The notes: generated by a model from the sequence alone, not told the origin. A DNA stretch of 6,053 nt from Gammaproteobacteria bacterium (GCA_004357505.1 SMWC01000010.1:1-6053); one strand, 5' to 3'. Counted from the first letter of the stretch, positions 1-5,984 are shown. Made by a program: numbers and translations.

Positions 1-1
1 C

Positions 2-472
2 GGCTTGACCGTGTCTCCGGCAAGCGGGGTGGGACCGGAGGTTGAGGAGCCGGCGGATGCAGATCCACGTGAGTTCCTGGTGGACGTGGCGGCCCAGAGT
101 CTCACTCAGCCGCTGGAGTTGAATGTCTTCTACTACGCTTGTGACGATGCGTTGACCTTCTGCATCCCGGTCAATCAGAGCTACCGGATAACGCTGGCAC
201 GGAATGAAAGTCACGGATCGAGTATTCAAACGTCTGCCGACGGACCCATGTTGGCCGAGGGCGGTCGTGGTGGTACCCGCGGTGAGGGCGGCGCCAGACG
301 AATGCCGGACATTGACAGCTTTGACGCCGACGGGGACGGACGGATCAGCCTGGCCGAAGCGCCTCCGCAAATGCAGGGCCGTTTCGATCTGTGGGACGCA
401 AACGGCGATGGATTCATCACTGCAAGCGAATTCCGAGTAAACCCCTGGGCGGCTGTCCCTGAGCCGCGTTAA
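2..472 (+). CDS. C-terminal part of a DsbD-alpha-like thiol-redox protein with two EF-hands (5' truncated by the window)
   Basis: The frame is open from the window edge, so this is the 3' part of a longer gene; the TTG at position 5 is probably not the true start. Numbering from that codon, residues about 24-66 form a beta-rich stretch, 'LNVFYYACDDALTFCIPV', with cysteines at 46 and 53. This resembles the periplasmic N-terminal domain of DsbD and similar segments at the C-terminus of some redoxin-domain proteins. A Gly/Arg-rich linker follows (about 80-100), then two textbook EF-hand loops: D107-x-D109-x-D111-G-x-I-x3-E118 and D131-x-N133-x-D135-G-x-I-x3-E142. The EF-hands point to calcium binding, usually outside the cytoplasm. 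The catalytic part, probably a thioredoxin or redoxin domain, would lie upstream. The stop is TAA. The thiol-redox assignment is by resemblance; the EF-hands are seen directly. Confidence 0.7.
   Translation, partial: GLTVSPASGVGPEVEEPADADPREFLVDVAAQSLTQPLELNVFYYACDDALTFCIPVNQSYRITLARNESHGSSIQTSADGPMLAEGGRGGTRGEGGARRMPDIDSFDADGDGRISLAEAPPQMQGRFDLWDANGDGFITASEFRVNPWAAVPEPR
323..430 (+). other. Tandem EF-hand calcium-binding loops
   Basis: This stretch encodes two 12-residue loops fitting D-x-[DN]-x-D-G-x-I-x-x-x-E (codons at 323-358 and 395-430), separated by 12 residues that can form the connecting helices. All calcium-ligand positions are acidic or Asn, and position 12 is Glu in both, so both loops look functional. 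Confidence 0.85.
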
Positions 473-490
473 CACTTCGAAATTTCTCGC

Positions 491-500
491 CGGAGTTCCG
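491..500. promoter_or_regulatory. Possible operator or short dyad CGGAGTTCCG, copy 1
   Basis: The sequence CGGA-GT-TCCG lies inside the longer dyad CCGGAGTTCCGG (490-501), in the gap upstream of the cytochrome b561 gene and about 45 bases before its start codon. The same 10 bases occur at 2107-2116, about 52 bases before the start codon of the hydrolase gene. A shared regulator site is one explanation; chance in GC-rich DNA is another. Confidence 0.2.
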
Positions 501-532
501 GTTCCGTTTCGACAATAATTCCTTGCCCACGT

Positions 533-540
533 GGAGGGAG
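533..540 (+). promoter_or_regulatory. Strong ribosome binding site selecting a TTG start
   Basis: GGAGGGAG, with its GGAGG core ending 7 bases before the TTG at 545. No ATG or GTG lies close by in this frame, so this site supports TTG as the true start of the cytochrome b561 gene. Confidence 0.75.
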
Positions 541-544
541 AAAC

Positions 545-1123
545 TTGGGTTACAAAAACACGGAGAGTTCCTTCGGCAGCGTCACGAAAATCCTCCACTG
601 GACGATTGCCTTTTGCTTCCTCATCTCATACTGCTCCGCATACTACGGGCTGTGGTTTACAGAGGATGAGACGTACGTCAATACGATCGTGATCCAGATT
701 CACCAGGCGACCGGCATCGTAGCGGCCGCCCTAGTTGCCGTTCGAGTAGCTTGGCGGTTGACGAGTGTGCTACCAAATCCCCCCCTGGCATCTTGGTATG
801 AGCATCTTGCTGCTCGCGTTGTGCACGCGGCGCTCTACGGTGTCATGATCATGATGCCTGTGACAGGATACTTCGGAACCAGACGAGATACGGCATTCCT
901 AGGTATTACACGCTTCGACTACACTTCGACATGGACATCGATTGAACATGCTTTTGACATTTCCTGGGATCGGTTTGAGGCGCCGCTGGATTATTTTCAC
1001 CGTGACCTCGGAGGTCCGGCTATTGTTTGGATTCTGATCGCAATACATATAGTCGGCGCTCTCTATCATCACTATCACCGGCGGGACGATACACTCACGA
1101 GGATGCTCCCAACGCGGAGATGA
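545..1123 (+). CDS. Cytochrome b561 (prokaryotic CybB-type membrane diheme protein)
   Basis: An inner-membrane b-type cytochrome, 192 aa, about the usual size for the family. Members carry electrons between quinols and periplasmic or membrane acceptors; some are superoxide:quinone oxidoreductases. There are four hydrophobic segments at roughly 18-37, 50-72, 90-110 and 158-178. Histidines sit where the family binds two hemes: H18 in 'KILHW' (helix 1), H53 in 'IQIHQATG' (helix 2), H94 in 'VVHAALYG' (helix 3) and H168 and H175 in 'AIHIVGALYHH' (helix 4). The 'RVAWRL' motif after helix 2 and 'MMPVTGYF' at the end of helix 3 are also typical. A tail of basic residues follows helix 4. The start is TTG with a strong Shine-Dalgarno site. 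The gene faces the hydrolase gene, with 8 bases between stop codons. A role as electron acceptor for the downstream molybdoenzyme is possible but not shown. Confidence 0.92.
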   Translation: MGYKNTESSFGSVTKILHWTIAFCFLISYCSAYYGLWFTEDETYVNTIVIQIHQATGIVAAALVAVRVAWRLTSVLPNPPLASWYEHLAARVVHAALYGVMIMMPVTGYFGTRRDTAFLGITRFDYTSTWTSIEHAFDISWDRFEAPLDYFHRDLGGPAIVWILIAIHIVGALYHHYHRRDDTLTRMLPTRR

Positions 1124-1141
1124 AAGCGACATCACCGCTTT
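1123..1141. terminator. Possible bidirectional terminator hairpin between convergent genes
   Basis: AAAGCG (1123-1128), a 7-base loop, then CGCTTT (1136-1141) form a perfect 6-bp stem spanning the gap between the two convergent genes and touching both stop codons. An A-run enters and a T-run leaves the stem on either strand. The stem is short and the T-runs are only three bases, so it is weak as an intrinsic terminator. Confidence 0.35.
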
Positions 1142-2055
1142 GTACTCGCGTTATAAGCGGCCCTGACTATTCCTTCGGAACCTTGAGGTCCTGCCCATCT
1201 TTGATCGTAGTCTGCCGTAGGCCTGGCAGCGATGATCTGCTCCAACGTCCTGCCCTCCACAACCAAAGCGCTGACGCGATCATGGATACCCACGACCATG
1301 TCTCGAAATTCGATCAGATCGTCTCGATCGGCAATCGGGCCGTGGCCGGGAATGATCTTCGTATCAGGACCAACTCGTGTGATGGCTGCATCGAGCGTCT
1401 CGATCAAACCGAGCAAGTTACCACCCCGGCCGGTATCGATCAGTGGATAGTGACTGACAAAGGCGTCTCCCATGTGAATCACGTCCGATCCCTTGAAATG
1501 GATCAAGACGTCACCGTCCGTGTGGCCCGCGGCAATATGGAAGGCCTCCACTTCCTCGCCATTGAAGTGAAATGTCACCCGATCGGAGAACGTGACGATC
1601 GGCAGGGCGATCGCAGGCGCCGACGCGCCTTGGGGTGGATGGGCGAGCCTGATCCGTACGGTGTCGTGCGCAACGATGATCGTGCCTGCCATGCCGAAGC
1701 TCACATTGCCGTCCGCGTGATCCCCATGGGAATGCGTGTCGATCAAAAACCGGATTGGCTGCGTTGAGACTTCACGAATCGCAGTAAATATTTTCTCCGT
1801 GAGGTCCTCGAAGTTGCTATCCACCATGATGATGCCGTCATCGCCCACTGAAAACGCCATATTGACGATGATGCCGCCTACGACCCTGTAGATATTGCCC
1901 GCGACATGCTCCGGACTGGCGATCTCAAAGTCATCCCAATTTCGAGCGCCCATTCCCGGCGCCATCCCACCCGGCGCCATCCCACCCGGCGGTTGCGCCG
2001 CAAGCGGCGTAGCAATGACACCGAACAGCGCGGCTAATGGTACGAGCGTACGCAT
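1132..2055 (-). CDS. Secreted metallo-beta-lactamase-fold hydrolase with a full dinuclear zinc site
   Basis: A 307-aa exported zinc hydrolase. Residues 1-20 are a Sec signal peptide (basic start, hydrophobic core, likely cleavage after 'PLAA'). A Gly/Met/Pro-rich linker (24-37) made by a small tandem duplication follows. The MBL domain covers about 45-260. Metal ligands are visible in order: H108-x-H110-x-D112-H113 ('THSHGDH'), H178 ('AAGHTDGD'), bridging D197 ('HMGDAF') and H238 ('IPGHG'). An Asp at the bridging position, rather than the Cys of class B1 beta-lactamases, places it with general MBL hydrolases or cyclase-like proteins, so antibiotic hydrolysis should not be assumed. The substrate is unknown. 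The start is set by AGGAGGAG at 2067-2060 just before the ATG. The gene is divergent from the IorAB-type operon across 156 bases, so the two may share regulation. Confidence 0.9.
   Translation of the reverse strand: MRTLVPLAALFGVIATPLAAQPPGGMAPGGMAPGMGARNWDDFEIASPEHVAGNIYRVVGGIIVNMAFSVGDDGIIMVDSNFEDLTEKIFTAIREVSTQPIRFLIDTHSHGDHADGNVSFGMAGTIIVAHDTVRIRLAHPPQGASAPAIALPIVTFSDRVTFHFNGEEVEAFHIAAGHTDGDVLIHFKGSDVIHMGDAFVSHYPLIDTGRGGNLLGLIETLDAAITRVGPDTKIIPGHGPIADRDDLIEFRDMVVGIHDRVSALVVEGRTLEQIIAARPTADYDQRWAGPQGSEGIVRAAYNASTKR
1961..1990 (-). repeat. Perfect tandem duplication of 15 bp in the hydrolase linker
   Basis: The 15-base unit gccatcccacccggc occurs twice head to tail (1961-1975 and 1976-1990), encoding the repeated G-G-M-A-P pentapeptide after the signal peptide. 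A degenerate third unit lies at about 1946-1960. It keeps frame, so copy-number change would only alter linker length. Confidence 0.9.
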
Positions 2056-2106
2056 AGTTCTCCTCCTCGTTACCGTCGAAAGTGGTCGCTCACGCAGTCA
2101 TGGTAG

Positions 2107-2116
2107 CGGAGTTCCG
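2107..2116. promoter_or_regulatory. Possible operator or short dyad CGGAGTTCCG, copy 2
   Basis: The dyad GCGGAGTTCCGC (2106-2117) lies in the divergent intergenic region, about 52 bases before the hydrolase start codon and 95 bases before the small-subunit start codon. It repeats the 10 bases found before the cytochrome b561 gene. I see no convincing -10/-35 pair for either divergent gene in this region. Confidence 0.2.
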
Positions 2117-2211
2117 CGAGGCTGCACAGCGACGATCGGCGACAGGTAGAACTCGTTACCCATATCGATTATCGTCCCTTGTAGCGCGACTTTCCGTCGG
2201 GGGCGCAAAGA

Positions 2212-2664
2212 ATGGCGAGCTTCATCATCAACGGCGAATCGGTGAACGTCGACGCCCACCCGAATACGCCTTTGCTTTGGGTGGTGCGGGAGCATTTGAA
2301 GCTCACTGGAACCAAATTCGGCTGTGGGGTTGGCCAGTGCGGGGCCTGCACTGTACATATCGACGGGGCCGCCACATATTCCTGCTTGACCCCGGTCTCC
2401 ACCGTCGAAGGTCGTGAGATAACGACCATCGAGGGCCTCTCGGGCGACGGCAGTCACCCGCTGCAGCGATCATGGATCGCCGAGCAGGTGCCGCAATGCG
2501 GATACTGTCAATCGGGCCAGATCATGCGAGCCGCGGATTTACTGGCGAACAATCCCCAACCCAACCGAGAAGAAATCATCGCTCACATGAGTACGAATAT
2601 CTGCCGCTGCGGTACCTACAGCCGCATTATCAAGGCGATCGAACGCGCAGCGGAGGAGGCCTAG
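2212..2664 (+). CDS. iorA: [2Fe-2S] small subunit of an isoquinoline 1-oxidoreductase-type molybdenum hydroxylase
   Basis: The iron-sulfur subunit (150 aa, full length) of a xanthine-oxidase-family enzyme, passing electrons from the molybdenum site through two [2Fe-2S] clusters. The N-terminal plant-ferredoxin-like domain (about 1-75) has C38-x4-C43-x2-C46 ('GCGVGQCGAC') and C58. The C-terminal helical domain (about 80-150) has C96-x2-C99 ('QCGYCQSGQ') and C131-x-C133 ('ICRCGT'). All eight cysteine ligands are present. It has no signal peptide of its own, so if the enzyme is periplasmic it would be exported folded with the Tat-bearing large subunit. Its ribosome binding site is poor (a G-run about 10 bases before the ATG). 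The TAG stop is immediately followed by the ATG of the large subunit. The symbol reflects family resemblance; the substrate need not be isoquinoline. Confidence 0.92.
   Translation: MASFIINGESVNVDAHPNTPLLWVVREHLKLTGTKFGCGVGQCGACTVHIDGAATYSCLTPVSTVEGREITTIEGLSGDGSHPLQRSWIAEQVPQCGYCQSGQIMRAADLLANNPQPNREEIIAHMSTNICRCGTYSRIIKAIERAAEEA
2652..2659 (+). promoter_or_regulatory. Internal ribosome binding site coupling the two oxidoreductase subunits
   Basis: GGAGGAGG lies inside the last codons of the small subunit, 5 bases before the ATG of the large subunit at 2665. Stop and start codons abut (TAG then ATG), which favours translational coupling and balanced subunit synthesis. Confidence 0.75.
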
Positions 2665-4935
2665 ATGAGACAAGATAACTTATCGCCTGTCGTTCCGACG
2701 ACGCGTCGAGAATTCGTCCGGGGTATGGGGGTTACCTTCGCCGTCGGCGCAACCGGCATCATCGGCGCGTGCAGCATGGAGCCGAGCGGCGAGAACGCGC
2801 CGGCGCCGGCCGGCGGTAGAAACGCGGAGATTACGCCAAATGCCTGGGTAAGCATCAGCGCAGACGACGTCATTACCATTCAGTTCGGCGGTACCGAAAT
2901 GGGCCAGGGCACGATGACGTCGTTGCCACTGGTGCTGGCCGAGGAACTGGACGCCGACTGGGACCGTGTACAGGTCGAGACAGTCACCGGTCACGATCCT
3001 GTGTACGGCAATCCCGCGTTCGGCTATTACGGCTTTCCGATCCTCTACACCGCGGGTAGCCAAACTCTCCGAGGCTACTTCAATGCCATGCGTCAAGCGG
3101 GCGCGCAAGCACGCAGATTCTTGCTCGATGCCGCGGCAGTGGAATGGGGTGTGCCGGTCGTGGAGCTCGAGACCGAACCCAGTCGTGTCATGCACCCGGC
3201 CTCGGGCCGCAGCATGAGTTATGGACAAATCGCAGCCATCGCTGAGGTGCCCGAGACACTCGCCGAGGTGGACGAGAGCGAGTACAAATCGGCTGACGAG
3301 TACCGCTACCTCGGTAAGGACGTCGCCCGGATTGACGTCCCCGCGAAATCCGACGGTACGGCAAAATTCGGTATCGATGCCCAGGTGCCGGGGATGGTAT
3401 ATGCGTCAATCCTGCGCACGCCTGTAGAGGGCGAAGAACCTCTCGAGGTAAACGACACCGCAGCCCGTGCCGTCGACGGTGTCACCGACATCGTCTCCCT
3501 GCCTTACGGCATCGCCGTGGTGGGCGACACGGTGGAAGCGACTATTTGGGGGAAGAATGCGCTGGAGGTGACCTGGAGCGAGACCTCGCGTTTTCGAAAC
3601 GTCGAACAGACCCGGGAACTCAACGAGTACGAGGCGCGAGCCCGCGATTTGAACTTCAGCACCGACAACCCGCTGTGGCAAGATGTCGGTGACATTGACG
3701 CCGCGTTCGCTGCAGCCGATCAGATTATTGATGCCGGCTACCGAACGGACCCCGCCTACCACGCTCAGATGGAGCCGATGAACGCCACGGCGAGTGTATC
3801 GGAGGACGGAAAGTCGGCGGAGATCTGGGTCAGCACCCAGACTCAAAGCCTGACCGTAATGGGCGCAGCGGACGCCCTGGACACCACGATAGACCGAATC
3901 ACCGTACACCCGATGTACATCGGCGGTAGCTTCGGGCGGCGCGCGGAGTTCCGGCAAAAGTATGTCGATGACGCCTTATTCGTATCACGGGAGATCGGTA
4001 AGCCTGTGAAGGTCATCTGGAGCCGCGAAGACGATGTAAAAGACGGCTGCTTTCGACCGCTGGCCGCACAGTACTTGCGGGCCGCGCTCGATGCCGAGGG
4101 CCATGTCGTCGCGCTTCAACACCGCGTAGCGACACCCAATGTGCTTCGCTACATGAACGAGCCACGCTGGAAAGTAACACGTGGCCCGCGCCGCACGTCC
4201 GGCTTGTCCATGGGCGGTGCGGGGACAACACGGTACGATATCCCAAATATCCGTGCCGAGCACCTCAACATGGACCGTTGCTCCCGCGTGGCTGCCTGGC
4301 GCGGCGTGGCGGAAAGTTACACCCGCTTCGCCCTTGAATCATTCATCGACGAGATCGCGCATATGCAGGGCGCTGACCCGCTCGCATACCGGATCGCACT
4401 CACCCGCAACGATCCGAGCGGCCGGGCTGTCCTCGAAGAAGTTGGGCGAATGGCCGAGTGGTCGCGCGCTCGAGAAGGTTCCGCACTCGGGGTCGCGCTG
4501 TCGGAGTTCGGTCGCGGCTCCGTCGCCGCAGGAATTGCAGAAGTCTCTGTGGATGAGCGAACCGGCGCGATCCAAGTGCATAAGTACTGGATGGTCATCG
4601 ATGCAGGATTTATCGTGGCACCACGCAATACGGAGGCACAGATGGAGGGTAACATCATCTTCGGCCTTAGCAACGCGTTGAAGGAACGCATCACGATCAG
4701 CGGCGGCTCCGTGGATCAGTCGAACTTCTACGATTACCAGGTCATGCGGATGAATGAGGTGCCCGAGATTCAGGTGAAAGCCCTCTCGAATAACAAGCCG
4801 CCCGGCGGTGTCGGCGAGCTGGGCCTCGCAACGACCGGAGCAGCAGTCGCGAATGCGGTGTTCGCAGCAACCGGCGCACGCGTCAGAGAACTACCGCTGC
4901 TGCCGGATCGGGTACTCGCCGCATTGCGCGCCTGA
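2665..4935 (+). CDS. iorB: Molybdopterin-binding large subunit, isoquinoline 1-oxidoreductase type, Tat-exported
   Basis: The catalytic subunit (756 aa, usual size) of a molybdenum hydroxylase, which hydroxylates an N-heterocycle or aldehyde carbon with oxygen from water. A twin-arginine motif 'TRREFVRG' (R14-R15) precedes a hydrophobic stretch (22-35) ending in 'IIGAC', which fits a lipobox with C36 as a possible lipidated residue; the next 17 residues are a Pro/Ala/Gly-rich linker. Cofactor-binding motifs follow: 'GTEMGQGT' (about 76-83), 'GGSFGRR' (420-426) and 'AWRGVAESYTRFALESFIDE' (544-563). The 'GGVGE' near the C-terminus gives E718, matching the catalytic glutamate of the xanthine oxidase family. 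The cofactor in the family is usually molybdopterin cytosine dinucleotide. No FAD subunit is encoded nearby, as is normal for IorAB-type enzymes, which donate electrons to cytochromes or other acceptors. The substrate is unknown. Confidence 0.92.
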   Translation: MRQDNLSPVVPTTRREFVRGMGVTFAVGATGIIGACSMEPSGENAPAPAGGRNAEITPNAWVSISADDVITIQFGGTEMGQGTMTSLPLVLAEELDADWDRVQVETVTGHDPVYGNPAFGYYGFPILYTAGSQTLRGYFNAMRQAGAQARRFLLDAAAVEWGVPVVELETEPSRVMHPASGRSMSYGQIAAIAEVPETLAEVDESEYKSADEYRYLGKDVARIDVPAKSDGTAKFGIDAQVPGMVYASILRTPVEGEEPLEVNDTAARAVDGVTDIVSLPYGIAVVGDTVEATIWGKNALEVTWSETSRFRNVEQTRELNEYEARARDLNFSTDNPLWQDVGDIDAAFAAADQIIDAGYRTDPAYHAQMEPMNATASVSEDGKSAEIWVSTQTQSLTVMGAADALDTTIDRITVHPMYIGGSFGRRAEFRQKYVDDALFVSREIGKPVKVIWSREDDVKDGCFRPLAAQYLRAALDAEGHVVALQHRVATPNVLRYMNEPRWKVTRGPRRTSGLSMGGAGTTRYDIPNIRAEHLNMDRCSRVAAWRGVAESYTRFALESFIDEIAHMQGADPLAYRIALTRNDPSGRAVLEEVGRMAEWSRAREGSALGVALSEFGRGSVAAGIAEVSVDERTGAIQVHKYWMVIDAGFIVAPRNTEAQMEGNIIFGLSNALKERITISGGSVDQSNFYDYQVMRMNEVPEIQVKALSNNKPPGGVGELGLATTGAAVANAVFAATGARVRELPLLPDRVLAALRA

Positions 4936-4993
4936 GCCTTCAAGCAACACCAGCATCGGGTGCGCAGTTACTCGAACCGCGATCTACAGAGAG

Positions 4994-5626
4994 TTAATTT
5001 AATACTTCCAACGCATAGGCCAGCATGCCTTCCGCATCGACCCGCGTTCGAAAACTCTCTACAAATATCTTGCCGACGATTTCCTGCTCAGGATTCAGCA
5101 CAAAAACTCCTGGGTGGGGAATACCGTAGGAAGGCTCACCCGGCTCATTACCTTCGTTGAGAATACCCAGCGCTTTCATTGTCGTGGCATCGATATCTGA
5201 GATCAACGGATAGGTGATGGAGGCGGCATCAATGAACGGCTGCTGCAACTCCGGTGAATCGTAGGTGATCACGACGATCCCGACACCCGCTTCCGCGAAG
5301 GCCTCAACGTAATTTTGCAGCTGCCCGAGCTGCGATCGACAGAAGGGTCACCAGTCCACCGAACGATTGGCGATAAACACCACGCCCTTGTCCCGGATAA
5401 ACTGATCGACCGCGGTGATTTCCCGACCCAGATAGGACGCTCTTATCGGCGGGAATTGCGCGCCTACCGGAAGACCAGGATTAAAGGAATCCGTATCTTC
5501 CGAGATGAACATATCATCGCGGATCAGCGACTGTCCCTGTTGGGCCAGCAGCGGGCTGATAAAAACATAACTGCCCGCAATGGTGATCGCAAGACCAGCC
5601 GCTAAAGAGCTAAGTGTCCTATTCAT
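4994..5626 (-). CDS. Exported thioredoxin-fold selenoprotein (redoxin with U-x-x-C active site; in-frame TGA at 5350-5348)
   Basis: Reading TGA as selenocysteine gives a 210-aa redoxin (AhpC/TSA-like thioredoxin fold). Residues 1-29 are a signal peptide or membrane anchor, with a hydrophobic core at about 8-27 ending 'PLLAQ'. After the first strand, 'GVVFIANRSVDW', comes U93-P-F-C96-R-S-Q-L, the site where relatives have 'DWCPFC'. The frame then continues without a stop through 'YVEAFAEAGVGIVVITYDSPE' to 'YGIPHPGVFVLNPEQEIVG', a typical redoxin C-terminal half, and ends at TAA. The ATG has GGAG 9 bases upstream. A SECIS-like hairpin follows the TGA. TGA is a normal stop for neighbouring genes, so this is not a changed code. 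A nonsense mutation or sequencing error replacing a Cys codon is the alternative, but no other lesion is seen. Read conventionally, the gene would split into 92-aa and about 92-aa pieces. It probably reduces peroxides or disulfides in the envelope (inference). Confidence 0.85.
5317..5333 (-). promoter_or_regulatory. Candidate bacterial SECIS element (selenocysteine insertion hairpin)
   Basis: In the mRNA, GCAGCU (5333-5328), loop CGGGC (5327-5323) and AGCUGC (5322-5317) form a perfect 6-bp stem with a 5-base loop. The stem starts 14 bases after the UGA and the loop lies about 21-25 bases after it. Known bacterial SECIS elements lie directly downstream of the UGA inside the coding region, with a small apical loop about 16-37 bases away and a G among its first two loop bases; here the second loop base is G. 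The stem is short and contains no obvious bulged U, so SelB binding is inferred. Confidence 0.65.
5348..5350 (-). other. In-frame TGA read as selenocysteine (codon 93)
   Basis: This is the only interruption in the 211-codon frame. It falls at the first redox-active position of a thioredoxin-fold C-x-x-C motif, with the second cysteine (TGT, 5341-5339) intact three codons later. Confidence 0.82.
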
Positions 5627-5984
5627 GGCTTGAGACTCCGTCTATTCCCCGGTGGCAGCGTGCCGGCTGCACCTCTTATACGATAGTTTGCTTGACTAGC
5701 TGCGAGGCTTCAACCTTGCCTGCTCGATGCCCAGACTAGCACCCTTGAGGCCCTGAATGGGGTGAAAGCCGCCCGGTTGTAGCTCTCACTAGGCAGACCA
5801 CGCTCTGAGGAGTACGATCCCCACAACGATAACGACAGCGCCAAACCCGCCGCAAGACGGGGACGGTAAGCCACGGGTCCTCACGTCCTTTGCGGCGCCT
5901 TGCCAAGACGCCACGAAGGACCCTAAGACCGCTGGGCTGCCGAGGCGTGTTTCCTTTTCACGTGGAGCTAACTGGAGCTGAACC
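5627..5984. other. Divergent intergenic region between selenoredoxin and peroxiredoxin genes
   Basis: These 358 bases hold no gene I can support. The left part is the minus-strand leader of the selenoredoxin: GGAG at 5639-5636 as ribosome binding site, a 5-bp hairpin GCAGC/GCTGC at 5655-5670, and TATAAG (5680-5675), which could be a -10 element but has no good -35 partner at the right distance. The right part is the leader of the peroxiredoxin gene and holds the long hairpin listed separately. No tRNA is recognised, and I did not find a selC-like tRNA here. Confidence 0.6.
5875..5923 (+). repeat. Long imperfect inverted repeat in the peroxiredoxin leader
   Basis: GTCCTT (5885-5890) pairs with AAGGAC (5916-5921), then T-G and G-C pairs, one mismatch, and GGCG (5894-5897) with CGCC (5909-5912), closed by CTT/AAG around a GCC loop. 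The 3' arm extends as GGACCC (5918-5923), which can pair instead with GGGTCC at 5875-5880, so two 5' arms compete for one 3' arm. No T-run follows on either strand, so it does not look like an intrinsic terminator. It could be a leader RNA structure or a mobile-element remnant. Confidence 0.5.

Noticed and set aside
1027..1767. 246-aa plus-strand open frame across the hydrolase gene.
   Set aside because: It is the antisense of a well-supported metallo-hydrolase gene with all zinc ligands, and its translation is Arg/His-rich without recognisable domains.
2098..2457. 119-aa minus-strand open frame overlapping the Fe-S subunit.
   Set aside because: It lies opposite the ferredoxin-domain gene that has all cysteine ligands, and it has no family resemblance.
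3406..3957. 183-aa minus-strand open frame inside the large molybdenum subunit gene.
   Set aside because: It is an antisense shadow of a strongly supported coding region and has no domain of its own.
5272..5348. Reading the redoxin as two separate genes (one ending at 5348, one starting with GTG at 5272).
   Set aside because: Both are in the same frame with no stop between them other than the TGA. The GTG has no ribosome binding site, and each half alone is an incomplete thioredoxin fold.
5675..5680. TATAAG as a -10 promoter element for the selenoredoxin.
   Set aside because: There is no matching -35 hexamer at 16-18 bases, so it is mentioned only in the intergenic description.
5750..5815. 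Stretch reminiscent of group II intron or mobile-element RNA ('ggggtgaaagccgcccgg' and following bases).
   Set aside because: There is only a vague resemblance. No intron-encoded protein, domain V hairpin or boundary repeats are visible, so it is not called.
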